Below, piece by piece: positions 12,638-25,579 of a DNA stretch of 64,000 bases. The notes under the pieces are model-generated. The model was not told where the DNA came from. It worked only from the letters and a program-made list of their open reading frames with translations, and did no database searches. Within the stretch, counting starts at the first letter, position 1, and the number at the start of each line of letters is the position of its first letter. Position numbers and translations under genes: made by a program. The DNA is from Thermothelomyces thermophilus ATCC 42464 (lineage: Eukaryota; Ascomycota; Sordariomycetes; Sordariales; Chaetomiaceae), in assembly GCF_000226095.1 (NCBI RefSeq), contig NC_016472.1, forward strand, positions 2,976,001 to 3,040,000. Direction: 5' to 3'.

Positions 12638-12645
12638 TATAAATA
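12638..12645 (+). promoter_or_regulatory. TATA box of the Chr2-a antisense gene
   Basis: TATAAATA is followed by about 120 bases of C/T-rich DNA (TTCTCTTCTTCC and similar), a typical fungal core promoter and start region. It points into the antisense gene and is kept at the matching place in Chr2-b (25418-25425). Confidence 0.55.
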
Positions 12646-12798
12646 CCTTCTCTTCTTCCTTCCTTCTCCTAATTCTCTCTCTTATAACTAACTCTCCTCT
12701 TCTTCTATACCTTCTAATTACCTCTGCCTCCTATAACTATACTTATTACCTATACTCTTATTATACCCTTAAAAAATTTTTTTTAATTAGTATCTATT

Positions 12799-13858
12799 CA
12801 ATATATTGATAGCTACTAGTTTGCTTAATAGTAATAGTAGTAGTTACTACCTTAGTAGTAATAAGAATAAAGATTGCTATATAAGTTTTTCCTTTTCTAT
12901 ATTAATTTTTTTTTACTATTATATATATATATTAGGTATAGATTAACTCCTTATTTTATAGTATAAGAATATTAACCTTTCCTTTGGTAAATATACTATT
13001 AAGGGTAACTCCTTTAATAAGGAGTTTAAACTATAGTTAGAGAAGTAGTAGTATTACTTACTATATATTGACTAACGTTTTAAAGGTAATAAGGTTAAGT
13101 ATATCTAGAGTTAGGGCGCTTCTTATATAATATGCTATGAGAGCTATAAGAGCTATATTTAAGATCTATAACTCTAGGCTAATAACCCTTATCTATATAT
13201 AGGCATTAAGAAAATCGTAGGTTATTATAATACCGGTACTACCCTTACCTCCCCTACCTACTATAAGACCGCTAACTAGGGCGCCTATTATACTATCCTG
13301 ATACCTAAGTTCTCTATATTAGTACATTTATTCTCTACGCTCTTTAAGGCTGCCTAGTTTAACTACTTACCTAGATAGGCTACCTTTACCCTTACCTAGG
13401 CTATAAGTTCTTATTATTCTAGTAATAACTTTGCCTTAGTTACTAGTACTACTACCCCTAATACCCTTATCTACTATAGTAATATCGTCTAGCCTACTAT
13501 CGGCCCTAACCTTACCTTATAAGCTACTAGGCAGCTTATATACTACGCTATGGTATAGAACGATAGTATATTATACTAGATATGGTATATAAACGAGAAT
13601 ATATTAACTTTGGTCGACACTAATACTACCTTCGTTACCTATATCCTAGGTACCCTGTTACCTACCTCCTATACCTGCTTAAGCGCCTCTATATGCCCTA
13701 TACCTATACTAATTAACTTTAGCCGTTCCTATACCTACTGCTCTTCCTTGCCTGCTAAGCGCGCTATACGCCTGGTCTATAATTATAATGACCTTACCCT
13801 TACCACTATAACTATTATTTTAGAGGGGGAGGATAAGGAGGAGAAGGTTATAGAGTAA
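12799..13858 (+). pseudogene. Antisense accessory gene in Chr2-a, spliced
   Basis: It lies between the chromodomain end of pol and the 3' LTR, on the strand opposite pol. Exon 1 (about 12799-12873) gives DSY-F-A followed by a run of TAG/TAA codons that were CAG/CAA, so the ancestor had a poly-Gln stretch. An 88 bp intron (12874-12961, acceptor TTTATAG) joins in phase to exon 2 (12962-13858). Exon 2 has 299 codons interrupted only by TAG/TAA and ends with an acidic tail (EGEDKEEKVIE) and TAA. The splice donor is itself mutated here but is GTATTA in Chr2-b. The last 80 or so codons are open. I do not recognise the protein. In DNA this AT-rich, lack of TGA is weak evidence, and a shifted frame has fewer stops. 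The promoter and phase agreement carry the case. Confidence 0.5.
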
Positions 13859-14475
13859 ATACATTATATATTAATTAGTGTATTTGTTTTTATTTTTATA
13901 ATTAGACTATCTTTATAGGTACATCTATAATATAGTTATAATGTATCTATAACGTGACCACGATACGCCTACTATTTGTTTGCTCTAGGTTTGCCTACCT
14001 ATACGAAAAATTTATATCGTTTGCTTTTATACTCTCCCTTACCTCCTATTTGTAACTAGTCTATTATAGTAATATATATCTCCTTACTCTTGCTCGAATA
14101 TATCAAGCGCCTTAGTATTTTCTAGATTTTCTAATAATTCCTAAGTTAGGGTATTATATCTCTTCTATTTTACTAGTATATCGCGTTAATTACCTCCTCC
14201 CCTTATATTCCTAGCTATAAAGATCACTTCCACTTTAAATTCCTCCTATAGTAATCCCTCTTAAGAGAGTTCTAACACTAGGTCTAGTTAGAAATCTAAT
14301 ATACATTATGAAGGTAATAGGTTAGATATAGTATATTTAATAAGGTTAATATAAAAGGTAGGGTAGAGACTATAAAAAACATTTAAAGTTACCATTAATA
14401 GCATTAGTATTATAATCACTTTATATTTAGTATTAACCTAGTTAAGTTTATAGCTAGGGTAGTTAGTCTTAATAT
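13859..14475 (-). pseudogene. Chr2-a pol C-terminus with chromodomain
   Basis: On the minus strand the integrase tail leads into a chromodomain at about 14050-14240. It is recognisable by the IFIARN...VK-KRYNTLT-E-LENLENTKALD pattern, where - marks TAG. It matches 26860-27030 in Chr2-b. The frame continues upstream at 38927 after removal of LINE-a. Confidence 0.75.
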
Positions 14476-14491
14476 TATATAAGGATAGCTA
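14476..14491. repeat. Target-site duplication of LINE-a, left copy
   Basis: A 16 bp sequence, TATATAAGGATAGCTA, is repeated exactly at 38911-38926 on the other side of LINE-a. Confidence 0.9.
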
Positions 14492-14779
14492 CCTTGCTAA
14501 AGAACAGGGGCTCTCTTGTATCTTTACGAATACCCTACCAGAACTTACGAAACTACCATCGCTAGAAAGCTCTCAAGAAACGCTATCTAACGGTACCACT
14601 TTCAACCGCGCCCGAACCGTTACGGGTGTGTAACAGGCATCACAAGCGTTAGAACCGGACCTAACTACAATCCGACCACACCTCATACACCCGTCAAAAT
14701 TTTCACTATATAGACCACCTAGCGCCCCTAAACGTAACGTTGATTTAAAGCCTACCACCAAGCTACTAAGTAGGGAGGC

Positions 14780-16150
14780 CTATAGCTTCGAACTAATCAA
14801 AGGGAGGCCTATTATAGACCTACCTTACCTTAGATATTAAAGAACTAAGGGGTCTTATTATATAATTAGTTAACCTTGTGCTAAGCCCTAAGTAGGGCAA
14901 GGCATAGGACCTTGCTAATAGGTTCTTATAGGGCCTTATAACTGCTATTATAAGCCTAGTTCTGAACCTATAGGAACTTGTGGCTAAGGAAGTTAAAAAG
15001 GGGCTTAAAGAAGCCTTTAAGGCTACCCTTTACCCTACCTAGGTATAGGTAGCTGTAGGCTTATAATAGGAGGTAATAGGCCCCTAAGGAGGCCTACTAT
15101 CAGCTAAGGTAGTGCCGTTATAGGCCTTATAGGAGGTTATAATACGGAACGTAAGCCTATAGGAGGACCTTAAAGCCTGGACCCTAGCTAAGATAGTCTA
15201 AGCAATTAATAGGGCCTCTAGCTACTAGGGAGCTATTATAGCTAGGAAGCTCCTAAGCAGGGATATAGTAATAGTCTTTAAGGATAAGGCTACTAAGGAA
15301 TAGTATTTGGTTAATAAGCGATGGGTAGCTATAGCCTTTAGAGAGGAGGCTAGGGAGGTTAGCAAGGCCTATATAGTCCTAGCCAAAGGAGTCTGGAAGG
15401 AGGAGCTATAAGGGGTTAGTAAATAGGACTTTAAAGGGGCTGTAGGCCTACACTCGATCGAAACGGTCAAGTTCCGGCTGCTAAAGAGCCTATAGAGGAA
15501 GTAGGCTATAATACTCCTTGGCCTATAGGACCTTAAAGAGGCCTAGAAGGCCTATAATAAGGGCATAGTCTAGGATACCCAGGTGCTAGACTACAAGCCT
15601 TACTAGGATGCTCTAGAGCCGAGACAATGCTATAGGTATTAGAGCTTTAGCTATACCTAATAGTACTACTAGCGGCCGGCCTATTATAGCCATTACGGTA
15701 TAAAGGCCTATAGAGAGGGGGGGAAGGCTAGGGAGGCCTAGTGCCCTACCTATTCTAAGCAACTCCCTTATAGGTATACGGCCTATAGGGGCCCTTATAT
15801 AGCCTAGTATAGGGGCTGCCTAAAGAAAGTCAAAGCCTAGGAAAGGGCTAGGGAGGCCTACTAGTATAGACCTTAAACCTTTTAACTACTAGAGTAACTA
15901 TATTAGAAGGTAGCCTTCGAGTTTAGTAACTAGTTAGAAGATAATAACTACTATTAAACTAGGGCTAAACGCCCTTATAAGAGGTTTACCCTAGTCTAAT
16001 AGGCGGCTAGGAGCGTCTTATTCGACACTTAATAGACCTATATCTTCTTTCTATAGCCTAGAACCCCCTCCCTTTCGTAACCGGCTAAGGGGGTAATAGT
16101 TATAGAGCTAATAACTATACCTTCGGCCTCTGCTCTAACTACCTTAAATG
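14780..16150 (+). pseudogene. LINE-a ORF1 (nucleic-acid-binding protein), RIPped
   Basis: ORF1 of Tad-type LINEs binds the RNA in the transposition particle. The frame has a charged N-terminal half, then KGVWKEEL...DFKGAVGLHSIETVKFRLL, typical of fungal LINE ORF1. A CCHC knuckle at about 15628-15666 starts CYRY and has later Cys and His codons changed to Tyr. Stops are mostly TAG. The start codon is not identifiable. The first 280 bases or so of the element are untranslated and better preserved. Confidence 0.65.
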
Positions 16151-17563
16151 TAAATTAAGATCCTTTAATAGAATACCTAAGGCAATGAATAGGCCCTTAA
16201 GGTCTTACTAGAGGAGGCTAAATACGACCTACTAGCTATCTAGAAACTATAGATTAACTAGTTTATAAGGTCAATATACTGCCCCTAGGCTTCGAAATAC
16301 TACCTAGTTTATAAGCCTAAGGGCAAGGCAGCTATCCTAGTAGCTAAGCACTTCCTAGTTAGCTAGTAAGACTATTTGGTAGAGGAGAACTAGTGTAAGG
16401 TGACCTTTCTAGCCCTAGGAAAGAGGGGGTTCGAGCTCTGGTTAGTCTATAATAATAAGGGGGAGCAGGCCCTCCTATAGGACCTACTAGCCCTACCTCG
16501 GCTAACCTACCCCCTAGTTCTTATAGGTAACTTTAACCTCTACCACCTAGTCTAGGACCTATTTAATAGGCTTAGCCCAAGGGCTAGGGACCTCCTTAGC
16601 CTTATAGACTAGTAGGACCTTAACCTATATATACTATATAGCTAGGTTACTAGGGCCCCCTAAGGGGGCTAACGTGGCCGGCCTTCTATAATAGACCTAT
16701 TCTAGGCCTTAGCTAGACTAGAAGCGACCTATAGGGATATTACGGAACGTGGGAAATCTGACTACTATCTATAGGCCCTAAACGTCTCCCTCTAGGGGAC
16801 TAATAGGCCTATACTAGCTAGCAAAGGGTAGGACTAGAAGAGCCTAGACGAAGAGGTAGCGTAGGCCGAGGCGGCCTACCTCCTATTATAGCTTGGTAGG
16901 TAGGCCTCGGCCCTAGCCGGGCCTGTCTTCTAGGGCCCGGAGGAGCTTCTATAGACCTTTAACAGGCTTATAGAGGCCCTCGAGGAGATAGCTACGGTCT
17001 CGGCCCTGGTAAAGAAGGCTAGTATAGGCGGCAAACAAGCCTAATAGTGGATAAAGGAGGTTCGGGAAGCCTAGAAGAGGGCCAAGGAGGCAGAGAGGGC
17101 CTATAAGGGTACCCTAAACCCCTATATATAGGAGGCACTTTGGCAGGCCCTATAGGACTAGGCTAAGACTATTATAGCTATAATTACTAAGAGCTAGAGA
17201 GCTATATTATAGGAGGTAACTAACCGGCTAGACCTATTATAGAGGCTAGGGAGGTAGGCAAGGCTATAAAGCTACCTACCGGTCGACCCCTTAAAGCTCT
17301 TAGCCTTTAAAGGAAGGCTTATAACCTACTAATAGAAGGCTAGAGCACTAGCCAACAAGTTCTTTCTAAACCTAGAAGTAGACCTATCAGATATTGATAA
17401 CCTAGATCTAAATGACTACTAGGAGCCAAAGTTCGAAATAAACTAAGAGGTTATAATAGGTAACGTTAAGGTAATACTAGCTAAGGCAGCCCTATAGAAA
17501 GCCCTAGAGGAAGACCTCTTCTCTATAGGCCTATTAAAGGCCTATAGGCAGCCGCTCTACTAG
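16150..17563 (+). pseudogene. LINE-a ORF2, endonuclease and start of RT
   Basis: The APE-like endonuclease shows the IGNFNLYHLVWDL block near 16520-16560 (GDFNxHH in intact relatives). After it come linker and RT N-terminal sequence with KA-RQPLYW-TRA. Gyp3 interrupts the frame at 17563, and reading resumes at 36766. Stops are TAG/TAA. Confidence 0.7.
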
Positions 17564-18015
17564 TAGACTAGGGCTAGAAGTTCTTAATATGACCAGAGGG
17601 GCACAAGGTATAGTTTTGTTTTTCCAGTTCCGTAGAGCTTTGCTATATACGATAGGTATAAATAAGGGGTTGCCTATCTAGGGGCATTAGACAAGATAGA
17701 CAAGGATAACAGATAGCCTTTAACACTCGTTTACTCTAATAGATTAGAGTAGCAGGATATAGTTCTTCTTTCTTTTATAAGTTAGGGATATCTTTTTCCA
17801 TGTAAGTAGACTCTTTTACGTCTATCTAGAGGGATATCGCTATCGCTGCCTTCGCCCTTATCGTCATTACCACCTAGATAGTCGGACTTACCTACTGTGA
17901 CTACGAATACTCGGACGCCCTAGATATTTTAAGCTAAGGCTCCTCCCTATCTAACTAGACAGAGGTTTAGTTCTAAAGGTACTAAGTAGTACCTTAGAGG
18001 GTTAGCACTAGCTTA
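17564..18015 (+). repeat. Gyp3 5' LTR, 452 bp
   Basis: It begins TAGACTAGGG (TGG before RIP) and ends AGCTTA (probably CTCA), and matches 36310-36761. TATAAATA near 17656 is a plausible promoter element. A minus-strand relative is the solo LTR at 45130-45578. Confidence 0.85.
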
Positions 18016-18940
18016 TATTTTTTAGGGGCTTAATTAGGGAAGAGCTTAGCTCTAAGTCTAAACTAGACTACCGGACTTTAAGTATAGTAAGATAATAACG
18101 TTTGTAATAGAAGAGCAAAGACATATATATAGAGGTATATACGGCAAAACTATTAGGAAAGCGAGAAGAGCGAATATAAGTGCTAAGAGATTAGTATATC
18201 TAGTAGTAGGCTAGGAAACTACTCTTGCCCTAATGTAATAATACCGTTAATAGAGATGGTAGGAATCGTGGGATGATAAGTTTAAAGGAGTTTGATGTCT
18301 ATCTAGAGGGATAGAAACTCCGAAATACGGATTAGTAATGCTAGAACTATTTAGGATTCGGAAATGAAATTTTAGAGTTATATAGGCACTAAAGAAAAGC
18401 TTTATAGCTATCCTAGCCTTAGTTACCTTGGTATTAGTGCTTGCTAGTAAGGGCATATCTATTTATATACTATTACTCTTTAGCGGTCTAGTATAGATTT
18501 GTCTTATTATTTTAGGAGTTTTAGCTTTAAAGGTTAAAGCGCTATTATTATAAGGTATCCCTTATTAGAAGGTTTAGGAATAGCTTTATTAGGTATACTC
18601 TAAAGAAGTAAAAGTAATAGACTAAGTTTATATTCGATCTTACTAATTATAAGAAGACTTAAAGGAAAGGAGGAAATCTCCTTAGATTAACTACTTAAAG
18701 GGAAAAGTTATCTTTAAGGAAGTTACCTAAATAGGAAAGTGTAATTAAGAATAGTAACCTTAGGTACTACTCTTCTTATCGGTTTAATAAATACTTTAAT
18801 TAGAATTACTACTTTTAATATCTCTTATATCTAAGTATATTAAAACCTCGTTAGGAAGGACGCTATTAAAATCGCCTTAATTGCTAGAGTTTAGAAACCT
18901 TGCTTTAGACTTAGAAGTCAAGTATTATATTTAAGCAGAC
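18016..18940 (+). other. Gyp3 5' leader, no gene recognised
   Basis: AT-rich, RIPped sequence between the LTR and gag. A 69-codon open stretch on minus (18247-18456) has no recognisable character. A 17-base match to the LTR (GTCTATCTAGAGGGATA) lies near 18296. Confidence 0.5.
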
Positions 18941-20110
18941 ATCATAATAGATAGACTTACCAAAGTTATTTAGGTTATATTCCCTTTGCTAACAGACAAG
19001 GGATTACCTAGTCTCTTTTCTAGTTATAATGCTACTAAATACCTTAAGCATTTCAAAAAGGCTTATAAGATCTTTAATAGGGATAATAGTAATAAGATCT
19101 CTTACTTTAAGTAGTAATATATAGATAACCTTTAGGAAATCCTAGACTAGTGGCTAGAGTTAAAGAAGAAGAACTAGGCTACTTTCGAAGCTACTATTAA
19201 GGAACGTTAAAAGTAGAACGACTCTTGCTAGGAAACTTCTACTCGGGAGCTAGAGCGTCTTCTAGATTCCTAGTATATAGATTCGGCCAAGTCTATCTAC
19301 AACTACTTAGAGTATATTAATATCTTACTTACCTAAGTGCTGAAGAGGAAGAAAGTGGTCTATTAATTATTAACTATTTAGAAGGTATAGAATAGGTTTC
19401 CCCCTACTTTCTAGACCAGTCTTTAGGTCTATAAGAAAGGTAACTTATAGGTTAATGACATAAAATAAGAGGACTTCCGTAACTTTATATAGGAGTATCT
19501 ATATAAGGGAGTTAACGCTAGGTTAGTATATTATAAGCTAGATTTAAAAGGAAGGGAAGTCAAACTATGGGTAAATTAGACTATTAAGAAAAGTCCTTCG
19601 GCTCCCTAGATATAAGAGAGTCCTTTAGATTTATTTGCTTAGAGAGATACTACCTTTGATGAGATCGTTAACAGGCTTATAGATGCTTTATATAAGCTTC
19701 GGATTAACAAGGGCAAAGTTAGCCGTAAATCCTTAGATAGAGGTAGGCGTTCCTATAACCGGACGAACGACCTAAGCGATAACGAGATTAAGGAGATCTA
19801 GACCTACCTATTTGCTACCTAAGAGTCTTAGTGGAAGAAAAAGAGCAGTGGATTCCGGCCGAGTTCGACCTTAGCTATACCCTATAGTTACTACTACTAT
19901 GGTGACTGGATATACTTTGCCTATAGGTATCTAGTCCTAGTAAAGGATATCTATGATAGTCTTATCTATTAGCTTAGTTTTAAGTAGATCTTAGGTAAGA
20001 GAGATCCTAGTCTTCTAGAAAGCTAGTAAGTCGAAATCCTTAGTAAAGATATAGCTACTATAGCTAATTAAGGGACCTAGTAGTATATTATTCATACTTA
20101 TGCCTCTCTT
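18940..20110 (+). pseudogene. Gyp3 gag, RIPped
   Basis: A long frame on + with YNATKYLKHFKKAYKIFNRD near its start and RDTTFDEIVNRLIDALYKLR later, a capsid-like helical region. A zinc-knuckle-like end follows at about 19885-19935 (YYYYGDWIYFAYRY), where the Cys and His of CX2CX4HX4C have become Tyr. Stops are TAG/TAA. The start codon is not determined. Confidence 0.6.
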
Positions 20111-21339
20111 TAGCTAGATCTTCTTAGCTAAGAGCTATATTAATAGTTTATAGAAAGCTACTAAAAGGAATATAGTTAGGAGTACTATCTAGACCTAAAC
20201 CTTATTATTAATAAGGCCTTCCTTTAGTATATTAAAGGTTTATACCTACTAAAAGTAGTTATAACCTCCCTTAATTGCTTTACTAATACTAAGAGAGTTT
20301 CCCTAGAGTTAATCTATAACTATACTAAGGCTAGAGAGATTAGTTTCTAAATAGATCATAAATAAGGTAGATATACTCTTATCTAATAGGTGAAATAGAC
20401 AGCGTCTCAGACGGACGACCCTATTTTCACCACCGACTACAAGGGCTTACCAATAGACGTATTATAGTCTAACTAGATGGCGATATAAGCTTTTAATGCT
20501 ATTAAGTTAGAGGTTAATAGTAAAGATATTTCTAATGGAGATAGCGATATAGTAACTATAATATAGAGTACTACCCCTATAAAATGCCATTTTATAGAAA
20601 TAGAAGACAAGCTAATATAGGATCCTATTAGGTAAGAGGGGACTAATAAGGTAAAGACTATTTTATTACTAAAAAGGACTATAAAAGTAAGAGAAACTAA
20701 CCTTCTAGCTATAAGTTAAAAGGTTATAGCTAATATTAAAAGGGTTACTAATCTAGCTAGTAAGGGAGCTCTCTCCCTAGCTAGATAGAAACAAACCGTT
20801 TACTTTGGGGAATTAGAGAAATTAACTAAGGAAAATATAACCTATAATATACTCTCTCTAGTTAGTAAGGCTCTTTAAGCAAAGATACTTACTATTAATA
20901 AGGTCTTAGGGATCTCCCTAGCGTTTAAGAATACGCTGATTACATTCCTTAAGTAGGATTATAAGAGTCCTTAGGAGGTGATCAAGCATAAGGGCTGAGC
21001 TATTCCCTTCCCTAATAAGCCGGCTTTGCAAATAAGAGGGAGAGCACTATAAGAGGTTAAGACATACCTTAGCCGTCTAGGCAAATAGAATAACGTTAAG
21101 GGAGAAGAGTCTATAATTATAGTTCTAGCATTTCTAGGGGTTACTAGTAATAGCTAGTAGGCCGTTGTAATGGACGGTTTCTAGAGTAATTACCTTATTA
21201 AATAGCAAGATTAGCTAGATTCGGAAGAAATTAAAATATCCTTTTAGGCTCTAATCTATACGCTCTCTATTAGCTAGAAAATCTAGATAGGTATACTTAT
21301 ATAGATATATATACTACTAATACTCCATTATAACTTTAA

Positions 21340-24300
21340 AGATCTAAGGGGTAAGAAGGTGCTTACTCTAATCGATACTAGATCCGAGTATAATATAATT
21401 ACCTTTAGCCTAGTATAAAGATATCGTCTCCCTATATAGACAACGATAGTAACTTCCTAGGGTCTTTATAATAGTAGGCCATTTACTAGGGAAACGGTTA
21501 ATATAATTATCTTAGGGGCTATCTTAATCTATAAGCATTTCTTTATTTTAAATAAAGATACTAGTAGTTACTAAATCTTACTAAGTATACTATTTATCCG
21601 TAATATAAGCCTGACATTTAATTATAAAGCTAGCTATCTAGTTATAGCGAACATTATCGCTAGGAATAAATTAATTAAAGCGTCAGTTATCTTAGACGTT
21701 ATAGCCAAAACGACATTCGAAAGAAAATATTAATTTATAGGGGATAAACTTTAACGTCTAGTTATAACGACTACCGCTACCCTTATGTTCGCTGACGTTT
21801 AGGACAATAAAATTCTACTTAGATTTCTTGATAATTAGGCTAATAAAGCCATTTTTAATATAATATTAAGGATTTCTTGCCTACCTCTTATTAACACGCT
21901 TACTAAAGTTTTGACATTTTGTCTTGCTAGATAGGATACTTTAAAATAGAGACTTCAGGAAATAGAGGGCGAAACGGACGAGCCTAGCTATCTAGATAGA
22001 TAGAAAACGCTTGGGAAACTTACATTAGAGGTCAAAAAAGGGTTATAGGAGGTATAGACGTTTACTATACGAAAGTCTATAACTAGAAAAGTTCACCCTA
22101 TAGATATAGCTATTAGCGATAGTTCGGTACCTAATGGTAACCCTAACTAATAGGAACAGTACCTAGGGGAAGCCACTAAAAAGATAAAGTTTAGGTTAGA
22201 GTAAGATAGCCTTATTATACTACGGTTTTCGGACCTAGAGCCTAGGATATGGCTTATAGCTAAATAGCTTAATACGCTACTTATATCTATAGGAAGCTTT
22301 CTATCTAACTAGGAGAAAGAACTCTTTATATAGGTCCCATAGAATAGAGAGACCGCCCTAGTATGGGATTTTACTAAATGTAGGCAGATTTACCCTAATA
22401 TTGTCCTTCTTTAGGTTATCTAGACCATTCCTTATATAGTATAATAATCAAAGAGTATCCCTATCCTAAAGCCGTTAATGCTAAAGGTCATTGACCTCCT
22501 AAAGTAGCGGATCTAGCATAGGATCATCGAGCCTAGCTATAGGAGCTACCGTAATAACTGGTTCCTAGTCCTTAAAAAGGATAGTAGTCTCTAGCTAATT
22601 AATAATGCCTAGAAAGCTAACGCTATAACTATATAGGATGTATTTATACTACTAGCTATAAAGAAATTTAGTAAGGACTTTAGTAGTTATAAAGTTATCT
22701 CCCTTTTAGACCTATTTTCTAGGTATAACCAAGTTAGCCTTGACGAACAGAGCTAGGACCTTATAATCTTTCAAATGCCTATTAGCCTCTTCTAGATATA
22801 TACCCTCCTTATAGGTAGAACGAACTCTATTACCCAGTTTTAACGAGCAATGACCTAGATCTTCTAGAACCTGATTCTAGATATCTACCGTGTTTACCTA
22901 GATAATATCTATATAAAGGGGCCGTGGTCTAACTATAATAAGGAAGAAGTTACCCCTAGGTTATAGAAGTTTGTAGTCAAATACCTCTAAAACGTTAATA
23001 TAGTTCTCCTAAACGCTAAACTTGCTAGAGCTACTATTGTAGCTAGGAAATCCTAGTAGTACCGCCTGTAAGCAGTATTACTTGGCTACCTCTATATACT
23101 TAAAGGGTGACTACCTAATAATGCCAAAGTTACGAAAATCCTTAAGTAGACTTCCTATTTAGATTCAAAGGATATTTATACCTTCCTAGGGATCATTAGC
23201 TACTACCGGATCTAGATAGAGCACTTCGCTACAATTACTTGGCCGTTATACGACCTAATAAAGAAGAATGCCCGTTAGGAATAAGGCCTTATTTAATAGC
23301 AGGCTATAAAGGAATTCTAAACTCGAATAACCACTGCCCTAGTCCTTATACCACTTGTTTTCAATGACCCTAGGTATAGTTAGATATACCTAATGACTAA
23401 TACAACTCTTTTCGGCTAGAAAGGAGTTATTAAATAAGTCGGCCCTAATAAAAAGAGGTACCTATACTAGTTTAAGAGTAGAATATGGTCTAAGGTAGAG
23501 AAACGGTACGACCTTACTAAATAGGAGCTCTATAGACTACTTTTTTTATTAAAATGTTTCTAGCGATACCTCTTAAGCGTTTACTTTATTATAGAGATAG
23601 ACGCTCTTGTCCTGGTTTACTAGTTAAACGGCACGGCTAGTAACGTACCTAGAGCCTTAATAATACGGTGGATCGTATAGATTCGGCTATTTAACTTTAA
23701 GGTTAAGTATATTCTAGGTTCTAAAAATGCTATTACTAATAGGCTTTTATAGAAGCCTCCTAGTCCGTCTAACTGGATAGAGAAAGTAAACGAGGAGGAT
23801 ATTAACGATTAGGTTAACGTGTAAATCTATACTAACTATATTAGCGATCCTCCTAAACCTATAGACCCGAACCTTAAGGAAGGATACTCCGAACACTCTA
23901 GAGTTATTATATGGTACTTAGCTACTCTAGAAAAACCTATAGCTATCCGACTATACTAGTAGCGACATCTATTTAAGAAGGAAGTACTTAAATATTTAGT
24001 AGATAAAGGGTATCTATTCCTTTAGCTAGCAAACGATATCTAGAATCCTTACCGTATAGTAGATACCTTAGAGGAAAGGTAACGAATTTTCTAGGCTTAC
24101 TATAATAGGATAGGCTATAAAGGTAGAGAAGCTATTTACTAGAAGGTTACTAACTACTATTACTAGAAAGAAATATATGCTAATATAGTAAAGTAGATTT
24201 GTACCTGCCTAGAGTATTAGATATAGGATACTAAAAGATTTAAGGAGGTATATCTATATTTAGAACCTTCTCTAATCCTATTTATAAAATGGTACTTAGA

Positions 24301-24789
24301 TATCCAGTTTATGCCCTCTAACTAGAGAGGGAAGCCCTGTTTCCTCCTTAAGGCGTATAATGATCTTTTAAGATTTATAGAAGCCAAAGTCCTACCTAAC
24401 AAGTCAGCTAGAGCGGTAAAGAACTTCATTAACTATAATATTTTCCTTTATTAGGGACTTCTGATAGTTATAGTTATTAATAGGGGATCTAAATTCAAAG
24501 GGGAAGTGAAAGCTATCTTAGAGGAACTAAAGGTAAAACATATTATCATTTCTCCTTATAACTCTAGGGCTAATAGTATTAATAAGGCTAGGTATATACC
24601 TATTATAGCTACCCTAGTAAGGATAACTATAAGAACTAGAAAGAACTAGTAATAGCTTCTTCCTTATATCTTATATATTAACTATATTATTACTCAAAAT
24701 AGCTATAGTCGCTTACCCTTTAACTTTATTTATAATTATAATCCTATTAGCCCGATTAAAAACGATATTCCTACCTAGTAAATTCTTTA
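21340..24789 (+). pseudogene. Gyp3 pol: protease, RT, RNase H, integrase N-terminal half
   Basis: The protease motif reads LIDTRSEYNIIT at about 21378-21413, with the active Gly changed to Arg (GGA to AGA). RT spans about 22450-23250 with active site YLDN at 22895-22906 followed by IYIKGP. The preceding block DLFSRYNQVSLDEQS matches a distinct fungal Ty3 lineage rather than the chromovirus RTs here. RNase H begins near 23385. Integrase zinc-binding and core sequence (INRGSKFKGE, SPYNSRANSINKA) reaches 24789, where Chr2-b is inserted. The remainder is at 32049. Stops are TAG/TAA. Confidence 0.75.
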
Positions 24790-24794
24790 CTAGG

Positions 24795-25123
24795 TATAAT
24801 ATACTAGCCTTATAACATCTACAAATAAGTATACAATGTTTTATTCGACTACCTTAGGGAAGAAAAAGAGGAAAAATACAAGAGTTATATAGAAGAGTGC
24901 CTTTTAACCAATATATACATATATAGTCCGGGTAGGGCCCGGTTAGGCTCCAGGTCAGGCGCTAACCAGGCCCTAGCCACGTGTCCACCAGACGAGTTAC
25001 GAACGAGCAACGAACGCTCTACGGACCCGTAGGGCGTACAGGAGTAGGGTAGGGTAGGTCTATTCCTATACCCGGGTAAAGCCCGGGCGTTATCTAGCCC
25101 GGGTGTAGCCCGGGCCTATAATA
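24795..25123 (-). repeat. Chr2-b 3' LTR, 329 bp
   Basis: Followed on + by a CT run (25124-25141) that is the minus-strand purine tract. It differs from its partner LTR at 31715 only by transitions in the parts I compared. Confidence 0.92.
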
Positions 25124-25417
25124 TACCCCCCCCCTTCTCTTTTCGCGGTTGCCGGGCCGACCCGTCCCGTATCCTGCCCCCATGTCGGTCCTGCGAGCGG
25201 GTCCTGTGCCTTCCTTCCTTTGTCGCTATAATAATATGACCTACGTGTATAATGGCGTGTCGAGCGCGAATAGGCAGCTGTTTAAGTTTAGATAAAAGCT
25301 AAGCTCTTTTCTTTTGTTATTAGAATAACGTGACCTATGTATATAGTAGTAAGTCACGTATATAATAAGTAATTTGCCTAGGTTATATATACTCCCTTAT
25401 TGCCTTCCTTTAACGCT

Positions 25418-25425
25418 TATAAATA
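25418..25425 (+). promoter_or_regulatory. TATA box of the Chr2-b antisense gene
   Basis: TATAAATA followed by a CT-rich tract, matching 12638-12645 in Chr2-a. Confidence 0.55.
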
Positions 25426-25579
25426 CCTCCTCCTCTTCCTTCCTACTCCTAATTCTCTCTCCTATAACTAACTCTCCTCTTCCTTTATACCTTTTAACTG
25501 CCTCTACCTCTTATAATTATACTTATTATCTATACCCTTATTATACTCTTAAAGTTTTCTTTTTTAATTAGCATCTATC

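Noticed and set aside
14573-14761. 62-codon frame on minus with four Cys in a zinc-finger-like arrangement
   Set aside because: It lies in the 5' untranslated part of LINE-a. The same stretch occurs in LINE-b near 52830-53010, where the frame is not kept.
18247-18456. 69-codon frame on minus in the Gyp3 leader
   Set aside because: No second copy for support, no domain, and RIPped DNA makes such frames by chance.
25374-25571. 65-codon frame on +, Leu/Thr/Tyr-rich
   Set aside because: It covers the TATA box and CT tract of the Chr2-b antisense gene and reflects pyrimidine-rich DNA.
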